Shown here: positions 48,848 to 58,693 of the stretch, piece by piece | Numbering within the stretch: position 1 is the stretch's first letter | Layout: each line of letters starts with the position of its first letter | Assembly (NCBI RefSeq): GCF_013782625.1 | Contig: NZ_CP056199.1 | Span: 1,754,588-1,818,587 of the forward strand | From: Enterobacter sp. RHBSTW-00994 | GTDB taxonomy: Bacteria > Pseudomonadota > Gammaproteobacteria > Enterobacterales > Enterobacteriaceae | Direction of reading: 5' to 3' | Length of the DNA stretch: 64,000 nucleotides | Made by a program: the position numbers and the translations under genes | Notes under the pieces: generated by a model | The model's input: only the letters and a program-made list of their open reading frames with translations | The model's database searches: none | Told to the model about the DNA's origin: nothing

Positions 48848-48873
48848 CACAAATACTCAGGAGCACTCTCAAT
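48848..48873 (+). promoter_or_regulatory. SgrS-pairing site and ribosome site of ptsG
   Basis: The bases just before the ATG, AGCACAAATACTCAGGAG and CACTCTCAATT, match the E. coli ptsG region that pairs with the sRNA SgrS. Under glucose-phosphate stress SgrS with Hfq blocks translation and causes RNase E cleavage of ptsG mRNA. The sRNA itself is not in the window. Confidence 0.75.
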
Positions 48874-48874
48874 T

Positions 48875-50308
48875 ATGTTTAAGAATGCATTTGCTAACCT
48901 GCAAAAGGTCGGTAAATCGCTGATGCTGCCAGTATCCGTACTGCCTATCGCAGGTATCCTGCTGGGTGTCGGTTCTGCAAACTTCAGCTGGCTGCCAGCC
49001 GTAGTTTCCCACGTGATGGCCGAAGCAGGCGGGTCTGTTTTTGCTAACATGCCGCTGATCTTCGCTATCGGTGTTGCTCTGGGCTTCACCAATAACGACG
49101 GTGTATCCGCTCTGGCCGCAGTTGTCGCCTACGGCATCATGGTAAAAACCATGGCTGTAGTTGCGCCTCTGGTACTGCACTTACCTGCTGAAGAAATCGC
49201 AGCGAAACACCTGGCTGATACCGGTGTTCTCGGCGGTATCATCTCGGGTGCTATTGCAGCGTACATGTTTAACCGCTTCTATCGCATCAAGCTGCCTGAG
49301 TATCTGGGCTTCTTTGCGGGCAAGCGTTTTGTCCCGATCATCTCTGGTCTGGCAGCGATTTTCACTGGCGTGATCCTGTCCTTCATCTGGCCACCGATCG
49401 GCTCTGCTATCCAGACCTTTTCTCAGTGGGCGGCATACCAGAACCCAGTTGTGGCGTTTGGTATCTACGGTTTCATCGAGCGTTGCCTGGTGCCGTTTGG
49501 TCTGCATCACATCTGGAACGTTCCATTCCAGATGCAAATTGGTGAGTACACCAATGCTGCGGGTCAGGTCTTCCACGGTGATATTCCACGCTACATGGCA
49601 GGTGACCCGACTGCAGGCAAACTGTCTGGCGGCTTCCTGTTCAAAATGTACGGCCTGCCGGCTGCTGCAATTGCTATCTGGCACTCTGCTAAACCAGAGA
49701 ACCGTGCAAAAGTGGGCGGTATCATGATCTCTGCAGCGTTGACCTCGTTCCTGACCGGTATCACCGAGCCGATCGAGTTCTCCTTCATGTTCGTTGCACC
49801 GATTCTGTACGTTATCCACGCGATTCTGGCGGGTCTGGCGTTCCCAATCTGTATCCTGCTGGGTATGCGTGACGGTACGTCCTTCTCTCACGGTCTGATC
49901 GACTTCATCGTTCTGTCTGGTAACAGCAGCAAGCTCTGGCTGTTCCCAATCGTGGGTGCGTGCTATGCCGTGCTGTACTACACCATCTTCCGCGTGCTGA
50001 TTAAAGCACTGGACCTGAAAACACCAGGCCGTGAAGATGCTACCGATGACGTGAAATCGGGTGCAACCAGCGAGATGGCTCCGGCACTGATCGCAGCATT
50101 CGGCGGTAAAGAAAACATCACTAACCTGGACGCATGTATCACTCGTCTGCGTGTCAGCGTGGCTGACGTTGCTAAAGTTGATCAGGCTGGCCTGAAAAAA
50201 CTGGGTGCAGCAGGCGTAGTTGTTGCAGGTTCTGGTGTTCAGGCAATTTTCGGTACTAAATCCGATAACCTGAAAACCGAAATGGATGAATACATCCGCA
50301 GCAACTAA
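48875..50308 (+). CDS. ptsG: PTS glucose transporter subunit IIBC
   Basis: PtsG is the main glucose permease: its IIC part moves glucose across the inner membrane and its IIB part phosphorylates it. The 477-residue protein has [20 protein letters not shown] at its start, about ten membrane segments to residue 385, the linker, and the IIB domain with phosphorylated Cys421 in [13 protein letters not shown]. The control region before it carries CRP, Mlc and SgrS sites, and a strong terminator follows. Confidence 0.97.
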   Translation: MFKNAFANLQKVGKSLMLPVSVLPIAGILLGVGSANFSWLPAVVSHVMAEAGGSVFANMPLIFAIGVALGFTNNDGVSALAAVVAYGIMVKTMAVVAPLVLHLPAEEIAAKHLADTGVLGGIISGAIAAYMFNRFYRIKLPEYLGFFAGKRFVPIISGLAAIFTGVILSFIWPPIGSAIQTFSQWAAYQNPVVAFGIYGFIERCLVPFGLHHIWNVPFQMQIGEYTNAAGQVFHGDIPRYMAGDPTAGKLSGGFLFKMYGLPAAAIAIWHSAKPENRAKVGGIMISAALTSFLTGITEPIEFSFMFVAPILYVIHAILAGLAFPICILLGMRDGTSFSHGLIDFIVLSGNSSKLWLFPIVGACYAVLYYTIFRVLIKALDLKTPGREDATDDVKSGATSEMAPALIAAFGGKENITNLDACITRLRVSVADVAKVDQAGLKKLGAAGVVVAGSGVQAIFGTKSDNLKTEMDEYIRSN

Positions 50309-50329
50309 GTTGTGATTCGGGGAGACTAA

Positions 50330-50353
50330 GGCAGCCAGAAGGCTGCCTTTTTT
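50330..50353 (+). terminator. Terminator after ptsG
   Basis: GGCAGCC (50330-50336) and GGCTGCC (50341-50347) form a stem with an AGAA loop, followed by six T. Confidence 0.92.
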
Positions 50354-50357
50354 ATTG

Positions 50358-50525
50358 CCGACTGAAAACCACGTCCTGTGGGCGTGGTCATCAACAGGCT
50401 TTGGCTCTGCCTTATTGTCTTTGGATTTAAATCTCACAGGACTGGCAGAGACTTCTTCCTTAGGTTTTTAGTACGCCCTTTCAGGGCGTAACCAATGCCG
50501 CCTTCTAAGAAGGCGGATTTTTACT
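50358..50525. mobile_element. Hairpin-rich island, possible remnant of an IS200/IS605-type element
   Basis: Between the ptsG and fhuE terminators lie about 168 bases with no gene but dense structure. ACCACGTCC (50368-50376) pairs with GGGCGTGGT (50380-50388), TACGCCCT (50472-50479) with AGGGCGTA (50483-50490), and CCGCCTTC (50498-50505) with GAAGGCGG (50509-50516). CTCTGCC (50405-50411) can also pair with GGCAGAG (50444-50450). Hairpins set near each end of a short sequence resemble the ends of IS200/IS605 elements, which move by such structures. No transposase is present. A structured RNA is the main alternative. Confidence 0.4.
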
Positions 50526-50562
50526 GATGTCTCCCCCGCTGAGTGGACGGAAGATTTAGGAC

Positions 50563-50590
50563 AAAAAAAGGGAACCCTCAGGTTCCCTTT
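50563..50590 (-). terminator. Terminator after fhuE
   Basis: GGGAACC (50570-50576) and GGTTCCC (50581-50587) with a CTCA loop; the minus strand continues with seven T. It lies 18 bases after the fhuE stop. Confidence 0.9.
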
Positions 50591-50605
50591 GTTGGAAATG
50601 CATGC

Positions 50606-52798
50606 TTAGAAGTCGTAGCTTGCGCTAACAGAGAAGTTAAGCGGCGCACCATATACCAGGTACGAACCGGCGTAATCGTAATACTCTTTGTCGAAGAGGT
50701 TATTAACATTCCCCTGCACGGCAAAGTTTTTGGTAACCTGATAACGGCTAAACAGGTTAACCAGTGCATAGCTGCCCTGTTCTGCACGGGTTCTGTTTGC
50801 GGGAGCACCTGCTACATCTGTCCAGGTTTTGTTCTGCCAGTTCACACCTCCGCCCACGGTCAGTTCCGGCAACATAGGCAACTGATAACGGGTAAACAAC
50901 TTCATGGTGGTGCGAGGCTGATCGGAACTTACTGCGTTTCCGCTCTTATCTTCGGCGATGTAACGGGTTGCACCATAGGTCAATTGCCAGTTGTCGGTTA
51001 ACGCACCGTTCAGTTCAAACTCGATACCTTTGCTCACCACGCCATCCAGAGATTCGTAAATGGACTCACCGCTAGGCATATAGGTGTAAGTGTTATTGGC
51101 GACGTTATCTTGTTCAATTCGGAACACAGCAATCGACGTGGTCAGGCGCGTGTTGAACCAGTCGGCTTTCACGCCTGCTTCATAACTTTTCCCGGTGGTC
51201 GGATCGAGATAGCGGCCATTGGCATCACGCTTGTCCTGCGGCTGGAAGATAGAGGTGTAACTGACATAGGTCGACCAGTCTTCGTTGATGTCGTAAACCA
51301 GGCCTGCATATGGCGTCACTTCATCTTTAGTGCTCTCCAGTCTGGTGTCCGGGGAGCCGGCAGGGTTATAGCGAATGTTATAGTTGGTGTAACGTGCCCC
51401 CAGGATCAGGTGCAGTGGGTCGGCCAGAGAGAAGCGAGCTGAGCTATAGGCTGAGGTCTGGCGAATATCGTCCTGACTGTAGAGCTTCCACGGGGTCCAT
51501 TGTGGGTCCGCGATGTTGCCGCTCCAGTTCTTGAAGTTACCGACATCAACCATACCGTACTGTGCATCTGGCATAGTGTTATCGTAGTGATTACGCTGAC
51601 GGCTGAAACTGCCGCCAAACATCATTTCATGCTGGCGACCAAACAGATCAAAGCCGCCGCGCAGGAAGGCATCCACTGCATCTTGCTTGCGCTCGCCACG
51701 GTTCCAGCCACCATAACCCACCATGCCTGCACCAGTGTCTTTATCCGGATAACCCGACATGTACATCAGCTTGGAGTCGAAATTCGTTTCAGCATGCATC
51801 CCGTTGACATGGGCTTCCCAGCCATTGTCGAAACGTTGGGTCAGGTTGGCGAATATCCGGGTGTTGTCTTTGTCAGAGTAAGCCCAGTCAGGGGCAACTG
51901 TCTGACTCTTGTTGTAATGTGTTTTGCTACCGTCGCTGTACCAGGTCGGCAGGCCGCCCCAGGTCGGGTCTTCTGTTTTGCTTTCTTGGTATTCATAACC
52001 CAGTGAGAGGGTGGTGCTGTCAGTAACATCGGCATCAACCACGCCATACAGGAATTTTTTACGGTAGTGGTAGTTATCAACGAAACTGTCATTATCCTGA
52101 TAACCGGTGATCAAGCGACCACGGACTTTACCGGACTCCACCAGTGGCGCTTGTAGATCCAGCACATAGCGCTGTTTATCCCAGCTGCCGTAGCTGGCAG
52201 AGACATTGCCTTTGAATTCATTGCTGTCTGCATGCTTACGTACCATGTTGACGTAGGCGGCGGGGTTACCCGTGCCCGACATCAGACCCGTCGCGCCGCG
52301 AACAACTTCGATGCGGTCGTAGATTGCCGTATCGGCAGCGGTATCACCAAAGTTCCATACTTCACTGATGGATGTTGGCAGATCGTCGTAAGCATAATTA
52401 CTCACAAAGAAGCCGCGAGAGTAAAATACGCTACGGTCGCTATCCTGTACCTGAGCAGTTACCCCTGTGGTATTTGTTAGCACCTGACCAATAGATTGCA
52501 GGTTCTGATCGGCCATTCGTTGCTGACTAATCACGCTGACAGATTGCGGAATATCACGCGGGACGAGTAACAGCTTCGTGCCGGTAGTGGTGGTTTTTAC
52601 ACTGTAGTCCTGATCCTGGCCGGAGGATGAAGGCTGTGTATTATCAGATCCACCGTCGACAACAACGGTATCTTCAGTAGAAGAGGCGGCGAAACTTACG
52701 GCTGGCGTCAATGCCATAGCAATGCAGGCTGCCAGCAACGAAGGCGTTGCGACAGGCTGACGTTGCCCATCCCTGGTGTGATTAATGAAAGACATCAT
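50606..52798 (-). CDS. fhuE: TonB-dependent ferric siderophore receptor FhuE
   Basis: An outer-membrane receptor, closest to FhuE, which imports ferric coprogen, rhodotorulic acid and ferrioxamine. The 730-residue precursor has a signal peptide (about 1-37, ending VSFA-A), a TonB box region (TVVVDGG), the plug domain (LLVPRDIPQSVSVISQQRM; YDRIEVVRGATGLMSGTGNP), and a 22-strand barrel ending in the aromatic FSVSASYDF. It differs clearly from E. coli FhuE, so ligand range may differ. Two ATG codons at 52798 and 52795 follow AAGGGTTTG; either may be used. Confidence 0.9.
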   Translation of the reverse strand: MMSFINHTRDGQRQPVATPSLLAACIAMALTPAVSFAASSTEDTVVVDGGSDNTQPSSSGQDQDYSVKTTTTGTKLLLVPRDIPQSVSVISQQRMADQNLQSIGQVLTNTTGVTAQVQDSDRSVFYSRGFFVSNYAYDDLPTSISEVWNFGDTAADTAIYDRIEVVRGATGLMSGTGNPAAYVNMVRKHADSNEFKGNVSASYGSWDKQRYVLDLQAPLVESGKVRGRLITGYQDNDSFVDNYHYRKKFLYGVVDADVTDSTTLSLGYEYQESKTEDPTWGGLPTWYSDGSKTHYNKSQTVAPDWAYSDKDNTRIFANLTQRFDNGWEAHVNGMHAETNFDSKLMYMSGYPDKDTGAGMVGYGGWNRGERKQDAVDAFLRGGFDLFGRQHEMMFGGSFSRQRNHYDNTMPDAQYGMVDVGNFKNWSGNIADPQWTPWKLYSQDDIRQTSAYSSARFSLADPLHLILGARYTNYNIRYNPAGSPDTRLESTKDEVTPYAGLVYDINEDWSTYVSYTSIFQPQDKRDANGRYLDPTTGKSYEAGVKADWFNTRLTTSIAVFRIEQDNVANNTYTYMPSGESIYESLDGVVSKGIEFELNGALTDNWQLTYGATRYIAEDKSGNAVSSDQPRTTMKLFTRYQLPMLPELTVGGGVNWQNKTWTDVAGAPANRTRAEQGSYALVNLFSRYQVTKNFAVQGNVNNLFDKEYYDYAGSYLVYGAPLNFSVSASYDF

Positions 52799-53146
52799 CA
52801 AACCCTTAATGAATGGTGAAGGTCGAGCGTCAGTCCCGGTGTGTTGAGCTGGCGTCGTTTTATATGTTGAAAATGCGCATGAAAATGCAAATGCGAAATA
52901 TACGCATTGTGATTAGCTGTGTAAACAGATGTTTCGAATGGAACTGAAATAATGTTTCAGTGAATCAGAGAGTAAGAGTGGTGACTCTCCGGGCTGCCAG
53001 TAGGCAATAAGGAAAGAAATCGAGGGATAAGGTTGAAAGGACAGGAGAAACTCGCTCATACTCTTGTGTTGTGTCACACAGTAATACCGACAAGGTGTGT
53101 TACTGACGGACGCACCACGCCAGATTAAACAGAAAAGGAAAAGGTC
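52799..53146. promoter_or_regulatory. fhuE-hinT divergent region with possible Fur site
   Basis: The 348-base gap holds the promoters of fhuE (leftward) and hinT (rightward). GAAAATGCAAATGCGAAATA (52881-52900) resembles a degenerate array of GATAAT-like hexamers and sits about 85 bases before fhuE, where a Fur site is expected. Closer to the middle lies ACTGAAATAATGTTTCAGT (52943-52961), a 7-bp dyad of unknown role. I see no gene here. Confidence 0.5.
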
Positions 53147-53506
53147 ATGGCTGAAGAAACGATTTTCAGTAAAATTATTCGCCGCGAGATCCCGTCGGAT
53201 ATCGTCTATCAGGATGAGCTGGTGACGGCTTTCCGGGACATTTCACCCCAGGCTCCGACGCACATCCTGATCATTCCTAATATTCTGATCCCGACCGTGA
53301 ATGATGTGAAAGCTGAGCACGAAGTGGCATTAGGTCGTATGCTGACGGCGGCCGCGAAGATCGCGGAGCAGGAAGGGATTGCTGAAGACGGCTATCGTCT
53401 GATCATGAACTGTAACCGCCATGGTGGGCAGGAAGTTTATCATATCCACATGCACCTGTTGGGCGGACGCCCGTTAGGTCCGATGCTGACACATAAAGGT
53501 CTTTAA
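53147..53506 (+). CDS. hinT: Purine nucleoside phosphoramidase HinT
   Basis: HinT (YcfF) is a histidine-triad hydrolase that splits AMP-amines and AMP-lysine; a link to D-alanine use is reported in E. coli. The 119-residue protein has the HIT motif [10 protein letters not shown] with His99, His101 and His103, and ends [11 protein letters not shown]. It begins an operon with ycfL, lpoB and thiK; ycfL starts 1 base after its stop. Confidence 0.96.
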   Translation: MAEETIFSKIIRREIPSDIVYQDELVTAFRDISPQAPTHILIIPNILIPTVNDVKAEHEVALGRMLTAAAKIAEQEGIAEDGYRLIMNCNRHGGQEVYHIHMHLLGGRPLGPMLTHKGL

Positions 53507-53507
53507 C

Positions 53508-53882
53508 ATGTTAAGAGGACGTATTGCAGCGCTGTTTATTACGCTGGCGATAGTCGGGTGCAGTGCGCGACCCGCCATTCCGGTTAGCGATGAACAGACG
53601 CTGGTTATGGAGTCCTCTGTGCTGGCTGCCGGTATTACGGCAGAGCAGCCTTCGTTGACCATTAGTGAAATCCAGCCTTCTGCATCCTCTACGCTTTATA
53701 ACGAACGACACGAACCAGTAACGGTGCATTATCGCTTTTACTGGTATGACGTAAGAGGTCTTGAAATGCACCCACTTGAAGCGCCGCGTAGCGTTACGAT
53801 ACCGGCAAATTCGTCGGTCACGCTCTACGGTAGCGCAAATTATTTGGGTGCGCATAAGGTGAGACTTTATCTTTATTTGTAA
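53508..53882 (+). CDS. ycfL: YcfL family lipoprotein
   Basis: A 124-residue lipoprotein of unknown function, with lipobox AIVGC and Cys18 as lipidation site. The mature part is a beta-rich domain (YNERHEPVTVHYRFYWYDVR; SVTLYGSANYLGAHKVRLYL) that looks like a small immunoglobulin-like fold. It lies between hinT and lpoB in a conserved operon, and its partner is an outer-membrane activator of cell-wall synthesis, so a cell-envelope role is likely but unproven. Confidence 0.93.
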   Translation: MLRGRIAALFITLAIVGCSARPAIPVSDEQTLVMESSVLAAGITAEQPSLTISEIQPSASSTLYNERHEPVTVHYRFYWYDVRGLEMHPLEAPRSVTIPANSSVTLYGSANYLGAHKVRLYLYL

Positions 53883-53892
53883 GGGGTGAACC

Positions 53893-54543
53893 TTGATTAA
53901 GAATATGAGCCGTTTTGCGCTCGTTACGGCATTTGCACTCTTTTTGGCTGGGTGTATGACGCGACCAGGACAGGAGCCAGCCCCTGTGGAGCAGGCTAAA
54001 CCGGGTACGGAACAACCCACACAGCCGACACAGCCCGAACCAACTGTGCCATCTGTTCCCACGATCCCGGCTCAACCGGGTCCCATCGAACATACGGATG
54101 AAAATGCACAACCCGCACCCCGGGTTCGTCATTACGACTGGAACGGCGCAATGCAGCCAATGGTGGGGAAAATGCTGCAAGCTCAGGGCGTGACGGCAGG
54201 CAGTGTTCTGCTGGTGGACAGCGTGAATAACCGCACTAATGGAACGCTTGATACGGGCGATGCCACGGAAACGCTGCGCAATGCGCTAGCGAACAACGGC
54301 AAATTTACGCTGGTGTCTGCACAACAACTGTCGATGGCAAAACAACAGCTAGGCCTGTCACCACAGGACAGTCTGGGTTCGCGCAGTAAAGCGATCGGCA
54401 TTGCCCGTAACGTCGGTGCACAGTACGTGCTGTATTCCAATGCCACGGGCAACATCAATACGCCAGCGCTGCAGATGCAACTGATGCTGGTTCAGACAGG
54501 CGAGATTATCTGGTCAGGTAAAGGTGCGGTTACGCAGCAATAA
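53893..54543 (+). CDS. lpoB: Penicillin-binding protein activator LpoB
   Basis: LpoB is an outer-membrane lipoprotein that crosses the periplasm to activate the peptidoglycan synthase PBP1b. The 216-residue protein has lipobox FLAGC (Cys21), a long Pro-rich linker (residues 25-70, many PTQP and PAQP) and the globular domain with [19 protein letters not shown] at its end. I kept the TTG start at 53893, which has AAGGGGTGAACC before it; an ATG at 53905 is alternative. The 3' end overlaps thiK by 20 bases. Confidence 0.95.
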   Translation: MIKNMSRFALVTAFALFLAGCMTRPGQEPAPVEQAKPGTEQPTQPTQPEPTVPSVPTIPAQPGPIEHTDENAQPAPRVRHYDWNGAMQPMVGKMLQAQGVTAGSVLLVDSVNNRTNGTLDTGDATETLRNALANNGKFTLVSAQQLSMAKQQLGLSPQDSLGSRSKAIGIARNVGAQYVLYSNATGNINTPALQMQLMLVQTGEIIWSGKGAVTQQ

Positions 54544-55348
54544 CATCACGCGTGATGAACTCCTGACGCGTTATTTCCCGCAATATCGTCTTGTCGCGCC
54601 GCAAGCCCAGTCCGGGCTTGGCGGCGCGAGTTGTCTTATTGAGTTGGGTGAGCATCGGCTGGTATTGCGTCAACACCACGATCGCTCAGCTCCTGCCTTC
54701 CATTTTCGCCGTCAATTCCATACGCTGATGCGCCTTCCGGCCACCCTTGTGCCCAGGCCTCGTTTCTTTATGCAAGGGTGGATGGCGGTCGAGTATCTTG
54801 TGGGTGAGATCAAAAGTGAACTGCCGGATGCTCCGACGCTGGTGAGCATGCTGTATGATTTGCACCGTCAACGGCGTCTGGGCTGGCGAATCGCGCTTAC
54901 GCCACTGCTTGAGCAGTATTGGCTACAGGCCGCTCCCGCCCGGAGGACACCGTTCTGGCTGGCTCAGCTCAGGCAACTGCGTAAACATGGGGAACCGCGG
55001 CCACTGAGGATCGCCCCACTGCATATGGATGTCCATGCCGGAAATATTGTCCATACGCCTGCCGGGGCGCGGTTGATTGACTGGGAGTATGCAGGAGATG
55101 GCGATGTAGCCCTTGAGCTTGCCGCCGTCTGGACTCCCGATGAAGCCGCGCGTCAGTGTCTGCTACTGACGTATGCTGAGATTGCAAACATCGATATCAG
55201 GCAGTTACGTCAGCAGGTCGCAGCCTGGCGACCGTGGGTATTAATGCTGATGGCTGGGTGGTTTGAGCTGCGCTGGCAGCAGTCCGGTGACAAACAATTT
55301 ATCGCGCTGGCAGATGACGTCTGGCGTCAGTTACACATTAAAGGATAA
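54524..55348 (+). CDS. thiK: Thiamine kinase
   Basis: ThiK phosphorylates thiamine for salvage of vitamin B1. The 274-residue protein has an aminoglycoside-phosphotransferase-type kinase fold: [11 protein letters not shown] is the catalytic loop (catalytic Asp and Mg-binding Asn) and [20 protein letters not shown] supplies the DxD-like metal motif. It starts with GTG at 54524, inside the lpoB end. It is clearly diverged from the E. coli protein but equal in length. nagZ follows after 11 bases. Confidence 0.94.
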   Translation: MRLRSNNITRDELLTRYFPQYRLVAPQAQSGLGGASCLIELGEHRLVLRQHHDRSAPAFHFRRQFHTLMRLPATLVPRPRFFMQGWMAVEYLVGEIKSELPDAPTLVSMLYDLHRQRRLGWRIALTPLLEQYWLQAAPARRTPFWLAQLRQLRKHGEPRPLRIAPLHMDVHAGNIVHTPAGARLIDWEYAGDGDVALELAAVWTPDEAARQCLLLTYAEIANIDIRQLRQQVAAWRPWVLMLMAGWFELRWQQSGDKQFIALADDVWRQLHIKG

Positions 55349-55359
55349 GAGAGGTTCGT

Positions 55360-56385
55360 GTGGGTCCAGTCATGTTGGATGTCGAAGGTTTTGAGCTGGA
55401 TGCGGAGGAGCGCGAGATTCTGGCGCACCCTCTGGTTGGCGGCCTGATTCTGTTTACCCGCAACTATCACGACCCGGAGCAACTGCGTGAGTTGGTTCGG
55501 CAAATTCGTGCGACATCGCACCATCGTCTGGTGGTCGCCGTGGATCAGGAGGGTGGGCGCGTACAGCGTTTTCGCGAAGGATTCACCCGCTTGCCGGCAG
55601 CACAATCTTTTGCCGCGCTGCTGGGAACGGAGAAGGGAGGTCAACTGGCGCAGGATGCCGGCTGGTTAATGGCAAGTGAAATGATTGCTATGGATATCGA
55701 CATCAGTTTTGCACCGGTGCTGGATGTCGGGCATATCAGTGCTGCGATTGGCGAGCGTTCATATCATGCCGATCCGCAAACGGCGCTGGCGATGGCCACG
55801 TGTTTTATTGATGGAATGCATGATGCAGGAATGAAAACCACCGGGAAACATTTTCCAGGACATGGTGCTGTGACGGCTGATTCTCATAAAGAGACGCCTC
55901 GCGATCCGCGTCCGGAAGCAGACATTCGCGCTAAAGATATGTCTGTTTTCCGCTCACTTATCACCGATAACAAACTGGATGCCATCATGCCCGCGCATGT
56001 TATCTACAGTGATGTTGACCCTCGGCCAGCGAGTGGTTCTGCGCACTGGCTAAAAACGGTGCTACGAAGTGAGCTTGGTTTTAACGGTGTGATTTTTTCT
56101 GATGATTTGTCCATGGAAGGCGCGGCTATCATGGGCAGTTATGCGGAGCGTGGACAGGCATCGCTGGACGCAGGTTGCGATATGATCCTGGTCTGCAATA
56201 ATCGTAAAGGGGCGGTGAGCGTGCTGGATAACCTGTCGCCGATCAATGCTGAGCGTGTTACGCAATTGTATCATAAAGGTTCATTTAGCCGTGAGGAGCT
56301 GATGAGTTCCGCGCGCTGGAAGACGATCAATGAACAGCTTGAGGCGCTGAATGAGCGCTGGCTGGCACATAAAGCAGGCCTTTAA
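55360..56385 (+). CDS. nagZ: Beta-N-acetylhexosaminidase NagZ
   Basis: NagZ removes GlcNAc from cytoplasmic peptidoglycan fragments during cell-wall recycling; its products influence AmpC beta-lactamase induction in species that have it. The 341-residue glycoside hydrolase 3 enzyme has [14 protein letters not shown] (with the catalytic His/Asp dyad) and the nucleophile Asp248 in SDDLSMEG. It starts with GTG after AAGAGAGGTTC. Confidence 0.96.
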   Translation: MGPVMLDVEGFELDAEEREILAHPLVGGLILFTRNYHDPEQLRELVRQIRATSHHRLVVAVDQEGGRVQRFREGFTRLPAAQSFAALLGTEKGGQLAQDAGWLMASEMIAMDIDISFAPVLDVGHISAAIGERSYHADPQTALAMATCFIDGMHDAGMKTTGKHFPGHGAVTADSHKETPRDPRPEADIRAKDMSVFRSLITDNKLDAIMPAHVIYSDVDPRPASGSAHWLKTVLRSELGFNGVIFSDDLSMEGAAIMGSYAERGQASLDAGCDMILVCNNRKGAVSVLDNLSPINAERVTQLYHKGSFSREELMSSARWKTINEQLEALNERWLAHKAGL

Positions 56386-56419
56386 TCCCTCCCGGAGGGT
56401 GTAGCGTGGTGAGAAGACG

Positions 56420-56962
56420 ATGATCATCTATTTACACGGTTTTGACTCAAATAGCCCTGGTAATCATGAGAAGGTGCTGCAACTGCAATTTATCGATCCG
56501 GACGTACGGCTGATTAGTTACAGCACGCGTCATCCGAAGCATGATATGCAGCATTTACTTAAGGAAGTCGACAAAATGCTGCAGCTCAATGTTGACGAGC
56601 GCCCGCTGATTTGTGGCGTTGGGCTGGGCGGGTATTGGGCAGAACGTATCGGATTCTTGTGCGATATGCGTCAGGTGGTATTCAATCCTAATCTGTTCCC
56701 GTACGAGAACATGGAAGGAAAGATAGATCGACCTGAAGAATATGAGGACATCGCGACAAAATGCGTCAGCAACTTCCGTGAGAAGAATCGCGATCGTTGT
56801 CTGGTGATATTATCGCGCAATGATGAAGCGCTTAGCAGCACGCGTGCTGCGGAACTGTTACATCATTACTATGAAATCGTCTGGGACGAAGAACAGACGC
56901 ATAAGTTCAAGAATATCTCCCCGCACCTGCAACGCATCAAAGCCTTTAAAACGCTAGGCTGA
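56420..56962 (+). CDS. ycfP: Alpha/beta-fold protein YcfP (UPF0227)
   Basis: A 180-residue protein of the UPF0227 family with an alpha/beta-hydrolase fold: [20 protein letters not shown] at the N-terminus and [14 protein letters not shown] where hydrolases have the nucleophile elbow. The usual serine of GxSxG is absent (GVGLGG), so it may not be a classical esterase. Function is unknown. It follows nagZ by 34 bases and ends at a strong terminator. Confidence 0.93.
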   Translation: MIIYLHGFDSNSPGNHEKVLQLQFIDPDVRLISYSTRHPKHDMQHLLKEVDKMLQLNVDERPLICGVGLGGYWAERIGFLCDMRQVVFNPNLFPYENMEGKIDRPEEYEDIATKCVSNFREKNRDRCLVILSRNDEALSSTRAAELLHHYYEIVWDEEQTHKFKNISPHLQRIKAFKTLG

Positions 56963-56983
56963 GCAATCCTTGCGACCTTATCA

Positions 56984-57020
56984 GGCCCGGTAAGTTTTAC
57001 TTACCGGGCCTTCTTTTTTC
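56984..57020 (+). terminator. Terminator after ycfP
   Basis: GGCCCGGTAA (56984-56993) and TTACCGGGCC (57001-57010) form a perfect 10-bp stem with a 7-base loop, followed by TTCTTTTTTC. Confidence 0.92.
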
Positions 57021-57050
57021 TGAAACTGTATGATTTTCAGACATCAAAAC

Positions 57051-57064
57051 TTGATGCATATCAA
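57051..57064 (+). promoter_or_regulatory. FNR box upstream of ndh
   Basis: TTGAT-GCAT-ATCAA is a perfect match to the FNR consensus TTGAT-N4-ATCAA. It lies 136 bases upstream of the ndh start. FNR represses ndh in E. coli when oxygen is absent. Confidence 0.88.
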
Positions 57065-57199
57065 TTTTGGTATGACCAATGCGCCTGACGTGTTATTCTC
57101 AATGCACCTGAATGGTTTCAGTGTTGTAACTTGTTGTTAATTAAGGGTTATGTTTATAACTTTTAATTAACAATTGGTTAATAATTTGAGGGGGTCACG

Positions 57200-58504
57200 T
57201 TGACTACGCCATTGAAAAAGATAGTGATTGTGGGTGGTGGTGCTGGCGGGCTGGAGCTGGCTACACAACTGGGTAAAAAGCTGGGTCGCGGCAAAAAAGC
57301 CAAAATTACGCTGGTGGATCGTAACCACAGTCACCTGTGGAAACCGCTGTTGCACGAAGTGGCTACAGGATCGCTGGATGAAGGCGTTGACGCGCTGAGC
57401 TATCTGGCGCATGCGCGTAATCATCATTTCCAGTTCCAGTTGGGTTCGGTTGTTGATATCAATCGCGAAAGCAAAACCATTACGCTTGCGGAACTGCGCG
57501 ACGAAAAAGGTGATCTGCTCGTACCGGAACGCAAGCTGCCTTACGATACGCTGGTGATGGCATTGGGAAGTACGTCAAATGACTTCAACACCCCGGGCGT
57601 AAAAGATCATTGTATCTTCCTCGATAACCCACATCAGGCGCGTCGCTTCCATCAGGAGATGTTGAATCTGTTTCTGAAGTACACCAGTAATATGGGTGCG
57701 AATGGCAAGGTGAATATTGCCATTGTTGGTGGTGGCGCAACGGGCGTTGAACTCTCAGCAGAACTGCATAATGCGGTGAAGCAGTTGCATAGCTACGGAT
57801 ACAAAGGGCTGACTAACGAAGCGCTGAATGTGACGCTGGTTGAAGCCGGTGAGCGCATTTTGCCTGCGTTGCCTCCACGTATTTCTGGCGCAGCACATAA
57901 CGAACTGACCAAGTTGGGTGTACGCGTGCTGACTCAAACTATGGTGACCAGTGCTGATGCCGGTGGTCTGCATACCAAAGATGGTGAGTACATTGAAGCG
58001 GACCTGATGGTCTGGGCTGCAGGCATTAAAGCGCCTGATTTTATGAAAGATATCGGCGGCCTGGAGACTAACCGTATCAACCAGTTGGTGACGGAACCGA
58101 CACTGCAAACCACGCGTGATCCTGAGATCTACGCGATTGGTGACTGCGCGTCCTGTGCCCGCCCGGAAGGGGGATTTGTCCCTCCGCGCGCTCAGGCTGC
58201 ACACCAGATGGCAAGCCTCGTGCTGCACAATATTCTGGCGCAAACCAAAGGCAAACCGATGAAATCCTACGTCTACAAAGACCACGGCTCTCTGGTTTCG
58301 CTTTCCAACTTCTCCACGGTTGGCAGCCTGATGGGTAACCTGATGCGTGGCTCCATGATGGTGGAAGGGCGTATCGCGCGCTTTGTGTACATCTCGTTGT
58401 ATCGCATGCACCAGATCGCGCTACACGGTTACTTTAAAACCGGGCTGATGATGCTGGTGGGCAGAATTAACCGCGTGATCCGCCCGCGTCTGAAGCTGCA
58501 CTAA
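57200..58504 (+). CDS. ndh: NADH:quinone oxidoreductase, type II
   Basis: Ndh is the non-proton-pumping NADH dehydrogenase that passes electrons from NADH to ubiquinone on the inner face of the membrane. The 434-residue protein has the FAD-binding motif [14 protein letters not shown] and the NADH-binding motif [14 protein letters not shown] (about 177-190), and [10 protein letters not shown]. The start is TTG at 57200 after TTGAGGGGGTCACG, as in E. coli. An FNR box upstream implies oxygen-dependent control. Confidence 0.97.
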   Translation: MTTPLKKIVIVGGGAGGLELATQLGKKLGRGKKAKITLVDRNHSHLWKPLLHEVATGSLDEGVDALSYLAHARNHHFQFQLGSVVDINRESKTITLAELRDEKGDLLVPERKLPYDTLVMALGSTSNDFNTPGVKDHCIFLDNPHQARRFHQEMLNLFLKYTSNMGANGKVNIAIVGGGATGVELSAELHNAVKQLHSYGYKGLTNEALNVTLVEAGERILPALPPRISGAAHNELTKLGVRVLTQTMVTSADAGGLHTKDGEYIEADLMVWAAGIKAPDFMKDIGGLETNRINQLVTEPTLQTTRDPEIYAIGDCASCARPEGGFVPPRAQAAHQMASLVLHNILAQTKGKPMKSYVYKDHGSLVSLSNFSTVGSLMGNLMRGSMMVEGRIARFVYISLYRMHQIALHGYFKTGLMMLVGRINRVIRPRLKLH

Positions 58505-58511
58505 TCTCTTC

Positions 58512-58538
58512 GCCCCACCGGCTTCTGGTGGGGCTTTT
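58512..58538 (+). terminator. Terminator after ndh
   Basis: GCCCCACC (58512-58519) and GGTGGGGC (58527-58534) form a perfect stem with a 7-base loop and four T. Confidence 0.88.
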
Positions 58539-58693
58539 AGCATATCATGCTGGTTTTCCCTGTTAGCGTGCTTAAGAGTTCTCTTAAATACGATATATTC
58601 CCGAAATCACCCGTATTTTGATCCTTATTCTGATTGGCGAAATCTGTCCTGACTTGCAGAATTGTTACCAATAGCAACAAAGGAGGAAGTCCC

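Noticed and set aside
49181..50437. A 418-codon open frame on the minus strand across ptsG
   Set aside because: It lies fully opposite ptsG, has no family resemblance that I recognise and is rich in His, Arg and Cys, typical of a complementary-strand shadow of a highly expressed gene.
50471..50516. The two consecutive hairpins in the ptsG-fhuE island as a CRISPR-like repeat
   Set aside because: The stems have different sequences and there is no repeated unit with spacers.
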